Assembly: GCA_002324875.1 (NCBI GenBank) | Contig: NTJG01000003.1 | Coordinates: 1 to 64,000 of the forward strand | Direction of reading: 5' to 3' | DNA length: 64,000 nt | From: Lysobacteraceae bacterium NML93-0793 | GTDB lineage: Bacteria > Pseudomonadota > Gammaproteobacteria > Xanthomonadales > Xanthomonadaceae | Shown here: one piece after another, positions 37,879 through 46,633 of the stretch | Numbering within the stretch: the first letter of the stretch is position 1 | Layout of the letters: each line of letters begins with the position of its first letter | Made by a program: the position numbers and the translations under genes | The notes under the pieces: generated by a model | What the model was told of the DNA's origin: nothing | Seen by the model: only the letters and a program-made list of their open reading frames with translations | The model's database searches: none

Positions 37879-38649
37879 ATGCGACGCAGCCGCCCCCTGG
37901 ATGTCCACCTCGCCCTCCTCGGGCTCGTCCTGTCGGCATGCGCCGGCCTGGTCGCGGCGCAGCCGGCAGAGCCGCATCGCCTGGATCCGGTCCACACCCG
38001 CGTCGTGCTGGCGATCGACCACGCAGGCTTCTCCAAGGCCATCGGCACCGTGTCGGGATCGACCGGCACGGTGTGGACCAACGGCGAAGACTGGACCGAT
38101 GCCCGGGTCGACGTGTCCGTGCCGCTGGATCGGCTGGACTTCGGCGATGCCGACTGGAATCGCGCCGTCGCCGCGCGCGGCCTGCTGGATACCGCGCGCC
38201 ACCCGGTGGCGCGGTTCGTCTCCATCCGCGTCGAGCCTCTCGACGCCGAACGCGCCCGCGTCCACGGCACGCTGACCCTGCGCGGCGTGACCCGCGAGGT
38301 CACCCTCGACGCCGTCCGCAATGCGGCGCGCCGCCATCCGCTGCCCCCGTTCCGGCGCACGGTGGGCTTCTCCGCCACCGGCCTGCTGTCCCGCGCCGAG
38401 TTCGGCGTCGATGGTTGGCGCTCGATGATCGGCGACGCGGTGGAGCTGCGCCTCGAAGTCGAAGCCACGCGCACGCGCGGCGGCGCCGACGACACGGCGG
38501 ACCCGTCGCCCGGAGCCGAAGACGTGATGGACGACGACGGCACCGCGGACGTCGCGCCTGCGGCGGATCCCGCCCCGGACGCACCGGTCGAGCCTGCGCC
38601 GTCGGACGAACCCGGCCCCGCGCCCTTGCCCGCGACACCGCGCCCATGA
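37879..38649 (+). CDS. YceI family protein with acidic proline-rich tail
   Basis: Periplasmic lipocalin-like YceI protein, 256 aa. The N-terminal segment is hydrophobic and contains LSAC, a possible lipobox, although a signal-peptidase I site after VAA is also plausible. The YceI core (about 30-200) contains the repeated strand pairs ending with HGTLTLRGVTREVTL. From about 200 to the end the protein is Asp/Ala/Pro-rich with no predicted fold. YceI proteins bind isoprenoid-type lipids. Its stop overlaps the cytochrome b561 start by four bases, so the two are cotranslated. Confidence 0.88.
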   Translation: MRRSRPLDVHLALLGLVLSACAGLVAAQPAEPHRLDPVHTRVVLAIDHAGFSKAIGTVSGSTGTVWTNGEDWTDARVDVSVPLDRLDFGDADWNRAVAARGLLDTARHPVARFVSIRVEPLDAERARVHGTLTLRGVTREVTLDAVRNAARRHPLPPFRRTVGFSATGLLSRAEFGVDGWRSMIGDAVELRLEVEATRTRGGADDTADPSPGAEDVMDDDGTADVAPAADPAPDAPVEPAPSDEPGPAPLPATPRP

Positions 38650-39236
38650 GCCTTCGCAATCCCCGCGACCGCTGGGGCGGTGTGAGCCAGTCGCTGCACT
38701 GGCTGGTGGTGGTGTTGATCCTGGCGACCGGCCTGATCGGCCTGCTGATGGGCGACATGCGCGCCAGCCCGACCAAGGTGCAGGTCTATGCGCTGCACAA
38801 GTCGCTGGGACTGACGATTCTCGCGCTCGCCGTGCTCCGGCTCGGATGGCGCCTGGCCGCCGGCGCACCTGCGATGTTGACGGGCACTCCGCGCTGGCAG
38901 GGCCGTCTCGCCTCGGTCACCCATTGGCTGCTGTACGCGCTGCTGCTGGCGATCCCCCTCAGTGGCTGGGCCTTCAACTCGGCCGCCGGCTATCCATTGC
39001 AGTGGTTCGGCCTGTTCAACCTGCCGGCCCTGGTGGGGCGCGACCCCGACCTGCGCGTGACCGTACGCGACCTGCACGAAGCGCTGTTCTGGGCGCTCGT
39101 CGCGGTGACCGTGCTGCATGCGGCGGCGGCGCTGTACCACCACGCGGTGCTGCGCGACGCCACGCTCGCGCGGATGCTGCCGCGCGGCTGGCTGCGCGTC
39201 CGGTCCCGACCCGTTTCCGGCCGTTCCGAGGATTGA
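38646..39236 (+). CDS. Cytochrome b561 family protein
   Basis: Integral membrane di-haem b protein, 196 aa, predicted to pass electrons between the quinone pool and periplasmic partners. Transmembrane segments lie at about 17-38, 49-70, 89-109 and 143-165. Histidine candidates for haem are in QSLHWL, YALHKSLG, SVTHWLLY and VLHAAAALYHH. The ATG overlaps the stop of the YceI gene, and a second YceI gene follows two bases after its stop. This YceI-b561-YceI order recurs in proteobacteria. Confidence 0.9.
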   Translation: MSLRNPRDRWGGVSQSLHWLVVVLILATGLIGLLMGDMRASPTKVQVYALHKSLGLTILALAVLRLGWRLAAGAPAMLTGTPRWQGRLASVTHWLLYALLLAIPLSGWAFNSAAGYPLQWFGLFNLPALVGRDPDLRVTVRDLHEALFWALVAVTVLHAAAALYHHAVLRDATLARMLPRGWLRVRSRPVSGRSED

Positions 39237-39238
39237 TC

Positions 39239-39796
39239 ATGCCCGCCTTCCGCCTGCTGCTCGCGGCCACGCTCGCCACTGCGCCCCTGCTCTCCGTCCA
39301 CGCCGCCGACTACGTGCAGGCTCCGGGCTCCTCACTGGCCTTCGCCGGCAAATACCAGGGCGAGACGTTCTCCGGCACCTTCCCCGGCTTTCGCACGACG
39401 GTGCGTTTCGATCCGGCCGATCTCGCCGGCAGCCGGCTCTCGGTGACGATCCCGCTCGCCACCGCGACCACGCAGAACCCGGACTACGACGGCGAGATGC
39501 GCGGCGCTGCGTTCTTCGACGCCGGCCGCTTCGCCCAGGCCACCTACACCGCCACAGGCATCCGCGACCTCGGCAACGGCGAATACGCCGCCGACGGCAC
39601 GCTGTCGCTGCGCGGCGTGCAGAAGCCGGTCACCCTGACCTTCACCTGGACCGCGGGCGCGCGTCCGCTGCTGTCGGGCCGCGCCACCGTGCGTCGCCTG
39701 GACTTCGGCGTGGGCGGCGGCGACTGGGCCGATACCGGCACCATTCCGAACGAGATCGCGGTCAGTACGCGGGTGTATCTGCAGCCGGCGGACTGA
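39239..39796 (+). CDS. YceI family periplasmic protein
   Basis: 185-aa exported YceI protein without the acidic tail of its paralogue. The signal peptide runs to about residue 22 (HAAD). The core ends with DGTLSLRGVQKPVTL and a C-terminal strand. It is the third gene of the YceI-b561-YceI set, with GAGGA upstream as ribosome site. The two YceI copies differ enough to suggest different ligands or an accessory versus carrier role. Confidence 0.9.
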   Translation: MPAFRLLLAATLATAPLLSVHAADYVQAPGSSLAFAGKYQGETFSGTFPGFRTTVRFDPADLAGSRLSVTIPLATATTQNPDYDGEMRGAAFFDAGRFAQATYTATGIRDLGNGEYAADGTLSLRGVQKPVTLTFTWTAGARPLLSGRATVRRLDFGVGGGDWADTGTIPNEIAVSTRVYLQPAD

Positions 39797-40108
39797 ATCC
39801 GCCCGGATGCTGATGTTTCGATGCCTCATTCGAGGTGAACCGTTCCCCAGGCGTACTCGCTGGAGCGCCTGATCCGGTGGGCTTCTACACCACCAGATGT
39901 GTCGAGGCATCTTCACCCGAGATGGCCGAGTCGGCCTTGCTGTCTCGTTTGCGCTCTGAGCCGGAGTCTGTAGCGGTGCCCCGCACAGGTCTTCTTCGAG
40001 CGCATCGAGGAGGTGCCCGCTGAGGAAGCACGCACACCCGGAAACGGCTTCACCTTCTTCCGGATGAAAGATTGAGCGGAGCCAGCTGCTTCCACGTATA
40101 CAAGCGCT
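39797..40108. other. 312-base gap without a recognisable gene
   Basis: Between the second YceI gene and the convergent glutaredoxin gene. Short open frames exist on both strands (for example 39835-40023), but none has a ribosome site or a family match. An in-frame tail reading QVFFERIEEVPAEE... before a stop near 40074 looks vaguely protein-like and could be a decayed gene fragment. Composition is lower in GC than the flanks. Confidence 0.4.
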
Positions 40109-40342
40109 TTACGACCGCACCAGAGCGCGCACCGCCTCCACCTCGAAGGGCCAATCCAGTTCCCTGCCGTCCGCTGCGCGCAGCACCGGCACCCGGCTCC
40201 CGTAGCGCGCCTCGAGCGCCGCGTCCTCGTCGATGAAGACGCTCTCGAATTCGGGCACACCGGCACGGGCCAGCACCCCCAGTGCCAGATCGCACAGATG
40301 GCAGTCGTCACGCTGGTACAGGATCGGAGAGGGCGCTGTCAT
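40109..40342 (-). CDS. Glutaredoxin family protein
   Basis: 77-aa thioredoxin-fold protein with the redox motif CHLC at 14-17 after the first strand, and the cis-proline segment SRVPVLRA near 49-56. It lacks the fourth helix of longer glutaredoxins, as is common for this DUF836-type small group in Xanthomonadaceae. It is divergent from the serine dehydratase gene by 50 bases. The partner or substrate is unknown. Confidence 0.85.
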   Translation of the reverse strand: MTAPSPILYQRDDCHLCDLALGVLARAGVPEFESVFIDEDAALEARYGSRVPVLRAADGRELDWPFEVEAVRALVRS

Positions 40343-40379
40343 GCCGCGTCGCGTCAGGTCGGAATGCCGGGTCGGGCCG

Positions 40380-40385
40380 TAGAAT
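40380..40385 (+). promoter_or_regulatory. -10-like TAGAAT seven bases before sdaA
   Basis: TAGAAT ends seven bases before the sdaA ATG and no Shine-Dalgarno sequence is present, consistent with a leaderless transcript. Confidence 0.45.
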
Positions 40386-40392
40386 AGCCCGC

Positions 40393-41775
40393 ATGGCAGT
40401 GAGTACCTTCGACCTCTACAAGATCGGCATCGGGCCGAGTTCCTCGCACACCGTCGGGCCGATGCGCGCCGGCGCGCGCTTCGTGCGCCGCTGGCTCGAG
40501 GTCCCGGGGCGGCTGGACGACGTCGCGCGCGTGCGCGCCGAAGTCTTCGGCTCGCTGGCGCTGACCGGGCGCGGCCACGGCACCGACAAGGCGGTGATGA
40601 TGGGCCTGGAAGGCCACATGCCGAACCGGATCGATCCGGACATCATCCCCGACGCGCTGGCTCGCATCCGCGGCGAGAAGCGTCTCCGCCTCGGCGGCAC
40701 GCACACGATCGCATTCGACGAAAAGTCCGATCTGGTGATGAACAAGCGGCAGAAGCTGCCCTTCCACACCAACGGCATGCGCTTCACCGCGTACGACGCC
40801 GACGGTGCGGTCATCGCCACACGTGATTACTACTCGGTCGGCGGCGGCTTCGTCGTCAACCAGGACGAGGCGGCCGAAGACCGGATCGTCGCCGACACGA
40901 CCGAGGTGCCCCATCCGTTCGCGAGCGGCGACGAGCTGATCGCCCGCGCGCAGGACAGCGGGCTGGGCGTCGCGCGACTGATGCTGGAGAACGAGAAGGT
41001 CTGGCGCAGCGAGGATGAGATCCGTGACGGCCTGCGCGAGATCTGGCAGGCGATGCAGGCCTGCGTCGAGCGCGGCATCCGCGAGACCGGCACCCTGCCC
41101 GGCGGCCTGCACGTCACCCGACGCGCGCCGGCGCTGTACCGCGAGCTGTCGTCCAAGCCCGAGGCGGCCATGCGCGACCCGCTGACGACGCTCGACTGGG
41201 TGAACCTCTACGCGCTCGCGGTCAACGAGGAGAACGCCGCCGGCGGCCGCGTCGTCACCGCGCCGACCAACGGCGCGGCCGGCATCCTGCCCGCCGTGCT
41301 GCACTACTACGATCGCTTCTGTCCGAATGCCACCGAGCAGGGCATCTTCGATTTCCTGCTCACCGCCGCCGCGGTTGGCATTCTCTACAAGGAAAACGCC
41401 AGCATCTCCGGCGCGGAAGTCGGCTGCCAGGGCGAGGTGGGCGTGGCCTGCTCGATGGCGGCCGCCGGCCTGACCGCCGCGCTCGGCGGCACGCCCAGCC
41501 AGATCGAGAACGCGGCCGAGATCGGTATGGAACACAACCTCGGCCTGACCTGCGATCCGATCGGCGGCCTGGTGCAGATTCCGTGCATCGAGCGCAACGC
41601 GATGGGCGCGGTGAAGGCGATCAACGCCTCGCGCATGGCCTTCCGCGGCGACGGCAAGCACAAGGTCAGCCTCGACAAGGTCATCAAGACCATGCGCGAC
41701 ACCGGCCGCGACATGCGCGACAAGTACAAGGAAACCTCGCGCGGCGGTCTGGCGGTGAATGTGATCGAGTGCTGA
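40393..41775 (+). CDS. sdaA: L-serine ammonia-lyase (iron-sulfur type)
   Basis: Deaminates L-serine to pyruvate and ammonia using a 4Fe-4S cluster. 460 aa with the beta and alpha domains fused. The substrate loop [10 protein letters not shown] is at 14-23. Cluster cysteines come from C345 or C353, C387 and C398. The GAAGILPAV segment near 294 is typical of the alpha domain. The ATG at 40393 aligns with the family N-terminus; the longer frame to 40282 is not credible. An alpha/beta hydrolase gene begins four bases after its stop. Confidence 0.95.
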   Translation: MAVSTFDLYKIGIGPSSSHTVGPMRAGARFVRRWLEVPGRLDDVARVRAEVFGSLALTGRGHGTDKAVMMGLEGHMPNRIDPDIIPDALARIRGEKRLRLGGTHTIAFDEKSDLVMNKRQKLPFHTNGMRFTAYDADGAVIATRDYYSVGGGFVVNQDEAAEDRIVADTTEVPHPFASGDELIARAQDSGLGVARLMLENEKVWRSEDEIRDGLREIWQAMQACVERGIRETGTLPGGLHVTRRAPALYRELSSKPEAAMRDPLTTLDWVNLYALAVNEENAAGGRVVTAPTNGAAGILPAVLHYYDRFCPNATEQGIFDFLLTAAAVGILYKENASISGAEVGCQGEVGVACSMAAAGLTAALGGTPSQIENAAEIGMEHNLGLTCDPIGGLVQIPCIERNAMGAVKAINASRMAFRGDGKHKVSLDKVIKTMRDTGRDMRDKYKETSRGGLAVNVIEC

Positions 41776-41779
41776 TCGC

Positions 41780-42475
41780 ATGTGTGTGGTGCTGCTGCCC
41801 GGCATGGACGGATCGGGGCTGTTGCACGACGCGTTCATCGCCGCGATGGCGCCGCGCCTCCAGGTCGAGAGCGTGGTCTACCCCGCCGACCGGTTCCTGG
41901 ACGATCGCCAGCTCCAGGCATTCGTCGCCGAACGCCTCCCGGGTGACGCGCCGTTCCTGTTGATCGGCGAGTCCTTCTCGGGCCCGATCGCGATCCGGAT
42001 CGCGGCATCGCGCCCGCCCGGCCTGGCGAGACTGGTGCTGTGTGCGACGTTCGCAGCATCGCCGCGCCCGTGGCTCGGTCAGGTGCGGCCCCTGCTCGCA
42101 TTGCCCTTGCCCATTCCACCCGCCCGCATGCTGATGCCCGCGATGATGGGACGCTGGACGACGCAGGACTGGACGCGGCGTGCGCAGGCCGCGCTCGCGG
42201 CACTGCCCGCCGCGGTTGCTCGGGCCCGCCTCGGCGAAGTCCTGCGGGTCGATGCCACCGCCGACCTGACCCGCATCCGGGTGCCGACGCTGTATCTGCA
42301 GGCCAGTCACGACCGGCTGGTGCCGCGCCGCTGCTGGCACGAGATCCACGTCCGCATGCCACACGCGAGACGGGCAAGGCTGCGCGTCTCGCACTTCCTG
42401 CTGCAGCATCATCCGGCAGGCGCAGCCCGCGCGATCCGCCGCCACTTCGCCGAGTGCGCCGACCTGCACCGCTGA
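41780..42475 (+). CDS. Alpha/beta hydrolase
   Basis: 231-aa cytoplasmic alpha/beta-fold hydrolase without signal peptide. The nucleophile elbow is GESFSG near 69-74. An aspartate is in QASHDRLVP near 177. The histidine is probably that in RVSHFLLQ near 207. The oxyanion-hole segment is LLPGMDGSG at the start. It is four bases downstream of sdaA and so cotranscribed with it. No specific substrate can be assigned. Confidence 0.8.
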   Translation: MCVVLLPGMDGSGLLHDAFIAAMAPRLQVESVVYPADRFLDDRQLQAFVAERLPGDAPFLLIGESFSGPIAIRIAASRPPGLARLVLCATFAASPRPWLGQVRPLLALPLPIPPARMLMPAMMGRWTTQDWTRRAQAALAALPAAVARARLGEVLRVDATADLTRIRVPTLYLQASHDRLVPRRCWHEIHVRMPHARRARLRVSHFLLQHHPAGAARAIRRHFAECADLHR

Positions 42476-42593
42476 TCGCCTCGCGCGAACGAGCGCGATC
42501 CGGGCTCTGCGACCCGGGATGCGACCCAGTCCCGCGAGAACGCACTACATCGGAGCGTGTGATCGCATCAGGCATCCTGCCCGCCCGTTACGG

Positions 42594-43691
42594 TCAGACC
42601 GGGCGCACGTGGGCGATGGCCAGTACGTCGTCCAGCAATGCCGCCGCGGTGACCTCCGCGCCGGCACCCGGCCCCTGGATCACCAGCGGCTGCGCGCTGT
42701 AGCGATCGCTGTGGATCGCGACGTGGTTGTCGGTGCCACCGCCGGCGCACAGCGGATGCGCCGCCGGCAGTGCACGCAGGCCGACGCGGGCGCCGTCGGC
42801 ATCGAAGCGCCCGACGACGCACAGCCGCGCACCGGCCGCAGCCGCCTCCGCACGGCGCGCCTCGAGCGCACCGTCGAGGGTGGCGAGAGTCGTTTCCACG
42901 TCGGCGGCCGCAACGCACGCGAGCCCCGCGGGCACCCACGATTCGACCGCGACTTCGTGCGCCGACAGGGCGAAGCCAGCGGCGCGCGCGAGGATCAGCA
43001 GTTTCCGGCGGACGTCCTCGCCCGACAGGTCGACGCGCGGATCGGGCTCGGTGTAACCGGCCGAACGCGCTTCGCGAACGAGCTCGGAGAACGGCCGCGT
43101 GCCGTCGAAGTGCGCGAACAGCCAAGCCAGCGATCCCGACAGCACGCCCTCGATCGAATGGATGCGGTCGCCGCCATCGACGAGCGCGCGCAAGCTGCGC
43201 AGCAACGGCAAACCGGCGCCCACGGTCGCGCTGTCGCCGTAGCGACTGCCGGTGGCGGCGCGTGCATCGGCGATCGCCTGCGCGCGGCCGAGCTCGCCGC
43301 CGGTCCCCAGTTTGTTGGCAGTGACCACGTGCACGCCACGGGCCAGCCATTCGGGATGCCAGTCGGCGACGGTCTCGCTGGCGGTGGCGTCGACGACGAT
43401 GTCGCCGGGCTGCGGACTTTCGCCTTCGGCCCAGGGCGGAAATCCACCGCGTGCCGGCGCTGCGGCACGCGCGTCCCGCAGCGCCGACGCAAGATCCACG
43501 CCGCCCGCGATCTGGGTGCGCGAATTGCAGATCCACGACACGGCAGGCAGCACCACGCCGTTGGCCGCGAGCCGCGCATACCGCGCGACGAAGGCACTGC
43601 CGACGCCACCGGTGCCCAGCAGCGCCAGTCGCGCGGGCCGCGGCGCAGGCTGGCGGGCCCGGGCCCGCCGCAGGGGCACGACCGCGCTCAT
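42594..43691 (-). CDS. hom: Homoserine dehydrogenase
   Basis: NAD(P)-dependent reduction of aspartate semialdehyde to homoserine, the branch point of methionine and threonine synthesis. 365 aa, without an ACT domain. The glycine-rich loop LLGTGGVGSAF lies near 24-34. The motif TANKLGTGG, matching the catalytic-site TANK of the family, is near 124. The segment AGYTEPDPRVDLSGEDVRRK near 215-234 is the catalytic signature. Its ATG overlaps the metB stop by four bases, making it the third gene of the riboswitch-controlled metX-metB-hom operon. Confidence 0.93.
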   Translation of the reverse strand: MSAVVPLRRARARQPAPRPARLALLGTGGVGSAFVARYARLAANGVVLPAVSWICNSRTQIAGGVDLASALRDARAAAPARGGFPPWAEGESPQPGDIVVDATASETVADWHPEWLARGVHVVTANKLGTGGELGRAQAIADARAATGSRYGDSATVGAGLPLLRSLRALVDGGDRIHSIEGVLSGSLAWLFAHFDGTRPFSELVREARSAGYTEPDPRVDLSGEDVRRKLLILARAAGFALSAHEVAVESWVPAGLACVAAADVETTLATLDGALEARRAEAAAAGARLCVVGRFDADGARVGLRALPAAHPLCAGGGTDNHVAIHSDRYSAQPLVIQGPGAGAEVTAAALLDDVLAIAHVRPV

Positions 43692-44935
43692 GCGTCCACC
43701 CCGGCGTGTGCGCGAAGAGCGACAGCTTCGGTGCAGGAGAACGCGCGCTCGAGCGCCGCGTGCAGATCCGCGTGCAGATCCTCCAGCGCCTCGATGCCGA
43801 CCGACAGACGCAGCAGGCCGTCGGAAATTCCAGCGGCCGCGCGCGCTTCGGGCGACATCGCCGCATGGGTCATCGTGGCCGGATGCGCGACCAGGCTTTC
43901 GACGCCGCCGAGCGATTCAGCCAGCGTGAACTGCTGCAGGCCGTCGACGAAGGCGCGCACCACCTCCACCGTGTCGACACCCGGCACGGCGGCGAGCTCG
44001 AACGACAGCATCGCGCCGAAGCCCGATTGCTGGCGCGCGGCAACTGCGTGACCCGGATGCGAAGCGAGCCCCGGGTAGCACACCCGCGCGACCGCCGGAT
44101 GCGCCTCCAGCAGTGCGACGACGCCGGCGGTGTTCTCCTGATGCACGCGCACACGCGCATCGAGTGTGCGCAGACCGCGCAAGGTGAGGAAGCTGTCGAA
44201 CGGCGCGCCGGTGATGCCCAGCGCATTGGCCCACCAGGCCAGCTGCGCGTGCACCTCGGCGTCCTTCGCGATCACCGCGCCGCCCACGACGTCGCTGTGG
44301 CCGTTGATGTACTTGGTGGTCGAGTGCAGCACGATGTCGGCGCCGAACTCGATCGGCCGCTGCAGGGCCGGCGACAGGAAGGTGTTGTCGACCACCGCCA
44401 GCGCGCCGGCGCGATGCGCGGCGTCGATCACGAAGCGCAGATCGGTGATGCGCAGCAGCGGATTGGACGGCGTCTCGATCAATACCAGCTTCGGCGAACG
44501 CGCCAGTGCATCAGCGAGCGAGCGGGGATCGGTGAGATCGGCGGTCACGAGTTCGAAATGCCCCTTGCGCGCCAGGGCGTCGAACAGGCGCCAGCTGCCG
44601 CCGTAGGCATCGTGCGGCACCACCAGACGATCGCCCCGCGTGAGCAACGCGTTGAGCACCAGGGTGATCGCGGCCATGCCGGTCGAGGTGATCACGCCAC
44701 CCGCGCCGCCTTCCAGTTCGGAGAGCGCCTCGGCCAGCAGATCACGTGTGGGATTGCCGCTGCGTGTGTAGTCGTACTGCCGCTTCTGACCGAAGCCGGC
44801 GAAGCTGAAATTGCTCGACAGCACCGGCGACGGCGTCACCGCGCCGTAGGCGGAATCGCGGTCGATGCCGGCGCGCACGGCGCGGGTCGCGGGGCGGCAG
44901 ACGGTGGCGGCGTGTTCGATGGATGCGGTGCTCAT
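43688..44935 (-). CDS. metB: Cystathionine gamma-synthase / O-succinylhomoserine thiol-lyase
   Basis: PLP enzyme joining O-succinylhomoserine with cysteine (or sulfide). 415 aa. The PLP lysine is K208 in LHSTTKYINGHSD. The phosphate-contact YDYTRSGNPTRD is at 54-65. ETPSNPLL is at 154-161. Its ATG overlaps the metX stop and its stop overlaps the hom start, each by four bases, so the three enzymes are translated as a unit. Whether it uses cysteine or sulfide cannot be told from the sequence. Confidence 0.93.
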   Translation of the reverse strand: MSTASIEHAATVCRPATRAVRAGIDRDSAYGAVTPSPVLSSNFSFAGFGQKRQYDYTRSGNPTRDLLAEALSELEGGAGGVITSTGMAAITLVLNALLTRGDRLVVPHDAYGGSWRLFDALARKGHFELVTADLTDPRSLADALARSPKLVLIETPSNPLLRITDLRFVIDAAHRAGALAVVDNTFLSPALQRPIEFGADIVLHSTTKYINGHSDVVGGAVIAKDAEVHAQLAWWANALGITGAPFDSFLTLRGLRTLDARVRVHQENTAGVVALLEAHPAVARVCYPGLASHPGHAVAARQQSGFGAMLSFELAAVPGVDTVEVVRAFVDGLQQFTLAESLGGVESLVAHPATMTHAAMSPEARAAAGISDGLLRLSVGIEALEDLHADLHAALERAFSCTEAVALRAHAGVDA

Positions 44936-45987
44936 GCGGATTCTCCGGACGGAATGGGGGCCTGCAGCGCAGCGGTCAGCAGCGCGTCGATGCGATCGGT
45001 TTCCTTGAGGAAGGCGTCGTGGCCGTAGGGCGATCGCAACACCCGCAGGCGGCCATGTGCGCCGAGCCCTTCGAGCAGCGCGACCGCATCGGCCAGCGGC
45101 ACCAGGCCGTCGCCTTCCACCGCGACCACGGTCGTCGGCACGCGGATCTGCGCCGGATCGACGCGATGCAGGTCGATCGATTCGGACAGGCGCAGCCAGG
45201 CGGTGACGGGCGTGCGCGCGACATAGCGTGCGCCGGCCGCGTCGAGGTAATCCTCGGCGGCCACGCGCACGCGGCCATTGACGAGCTCGGGCGCGGCATC
45301 GAAGCGCTCGGCGAATTCTTCGGGCGTGCGATAACTGAGCATCGCGAACTGGCGCGCCAGCGACAGGCCCTGCGTATCGGCGCACTGCAGCTGCCCCAGC
45401 GCGACGGCGCGCCGCTGCAGCGCGCGCCACGCGGCCGCATAGGGATGCGCGCGGTGCGCACCGCTGACCGCAACCAGACGCTGCAGCCGTGCGCGATGCC
45501 GCGCGGCGAACTGCAGCCCGACCAGCGCACCATAGGAATAGCCGACGAAGGCATGCAGCGCGTCGATGTCCAGCGCATCGAGCACCGCAGCGACCGCGTC
45601 GGCCTGGTCGGCCGTGTCGATGGGGGCGTCCAGGGTGCCGTCGGCGCCGAGGAAATCGATCGCCAGCAGCCGCACGTGCGCGGGATCCAGTGCACGCCGC
45701 GATCCGACGAGATGCTCGGCCCACCCGGCTTCGGCATGCGCCGCGTTCGAGGCGAGATGCCGGTGGGCGGAAATGCCACCGGCGACGAAGACCAGCGGCG
45801 CACCCGCGGCGCCGCGCAGTTCGTAGCCGATCTCCAGCGCGCGCGTCCCGGCGTGCCGCATCGGCAGGACGACCTGCACCCGTCCGCGCACGACGGCATC
45901 GCCTGCGGATGCAGGCGCCCCGGCGGCGACATCCGCGGGGTCGGGAGTGGCATCCGGTGTGCGGGCGGCGGTGTCGACGAGGCTCAT
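44932..45987 (-). CDS. metX: MetX-family homoserine O-acyltransferase (probably succinyl)
   Basis: Activates homoserine as an O-acyl ester for methionine synthesis; 351 aa of the alpha/beta-hydrolase MetX family, not MetA. The nucleophile is S151 in GYSYGALVG, which replaces the more usual GGSMGGM elbow. The other triad residues are the aspartate in VEGDGLVP and the histidine in PYGHDAF. A related Xanthomonadaceae group is known to use succinyl-CoA. The ATG at 45987 lies about 104 bases after the SAM riboswitch. An open frame extends upstream through the riboswitch and is not coding. Confidence 0.9.
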   Translation of the reverse strand: MSLVDTAARTPDATPDPADVAAGAPASAGDAVVRGRVQVVLPMRHAGTRALEIGYELRGAAGAPLVFVAGGISAHRHLASNAAHAEAGWAEHLVGSRRALDPAHVRLLAIDFLGADGTLDAPIDTADQADAVAAVLDALDIDALHAFVGYSYGALVGLQFAARHRARLQRLVAVSGAHRAHPYAAAWRALQRRAVALGQLQCADTQGLSLARQFAMLSYRTPEEFAERFDAAPELVNGRVRVAAEDYLDAAGARYVARTPVTAWLRLSESIDLHRVDPAQIRVPTTVVAVEGDGLVPLADAVALLEGLGAHGRLRVLRSPYGHDAFLKETDRIDALLTAALQAPIPSGESA

Positions 45988-46090
45988 CTGGCGATATCCG
46001 AAGCAGGACAAGGCCATCGCGCACCACGGGGAACCGGAAGCCGTCGCGGGGACGGATGCATCGCACGCGGGATCGCATCGCGATGCACAA

Positions 46091-46211
46091 CCATCTTCCG
46101 GTGGACACGCAGGTCCCCGCAGGACTTGGCACCGCGACGACACCGCGCAGTGCGCAGCGCCATCAGGTTGCCCCGGCATCAAAGGGCCTGTCCCTCCGCC
46201 GGTCTCGATGG
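46091..46211 (-). ncRNA. SAM-I type (S-box) riboswitch upstream of metX
   Basis: On the minus strand the sequence carries the S-box core in order: GGCGGAGGGA, GGCCC, CCGGGGCAACC, then GGTGCCAAGTCCTGC. The basal stem is CCATC at the 5' end pairing with GATGG at the 3' end. SAM binding would lower expression of metX-metB-hom. A 7-bp hairpin (GCATCGC/GCGATGC, 46057-46085) follows without a T-tract, so control may be at translation rather than by an intrinsic terminator. Confidence 0.88.
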
Positions 46212-46220
46212 ATGTCGCGC

Positions 46221-46249
46221 AGGTTGCCACCCCGCCGAAGGCCTGTCAA
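46221..46249 (-). promoter_or_regulatory. Promoter of the metX operon
   Basis: A consensus -35 TTGACA (46244-46249 on the complement) is followed after 17 bases by CAACCT as a weak -10 (46221-46226). The predicted transcription start falls within a few bases of the 5' end of the riboswitch, which supports both assignments. Confidence 0.6.
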
Positions 46250-46633
46250 TCGCTTCATCCGCATCGAGCGATGGAACGATGCCCGCGAGCGCCCCGATCG
46301 GACCGATAGGCGCGAGTTCTCAGCAGGCATACTTCGGAAATGTCGAACCCGCGCCCGATCCCCTCCTGCACGACGGCCTGCCGCAACACCACCATCGCGC
46401 CGCCGGCTGACTGCGCGCGCCGCGTTTCGGAAACGCCCGTTGCGTTGTCCCGGCGTTGCCGAGGCGGAGTTGCGCGGCGGACGACGTCATGGCGTCGCGT
46501 CCATCCGGACGGCGGCCGCACGGGCGCCCGCGTGCCACGTTGGCCGCCGTGCGCCGGGCGCCACGTCCCGCCCCACGGAGCGAGCGGTCCGCGCGATGCC
46601 GCATCGGTAACGCGCCCCCGGGCGGATTGAGCG
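46250..46633. other. Region between the divergent metX promoter and the M23 gene
   Basis: About 380 bases without a convincing gene. A minus-strand reading frame (within 46255-46926) begins a peptide near 46397, but it has no ribosome site or family match. The stretch probably contains the promoter of the M23 peptidase gene, although no clear -10 was found. Confidence 0.4.

Noticed and set aside
39835..40023. Small plus-strand open frame after the YceI gene
   Set aside because: No ribosome site, no family match and atypical composition; probably chance.
42498..42519. ATCCGGG/CCCGGGAT hairpin between convergent alpha/beta hydrolase and hom genes considered as a terminator
   Set aside because: The stem is short and no T-tract follows on either strand, so it is not distinguishable from chance in this GC-rich DNA.
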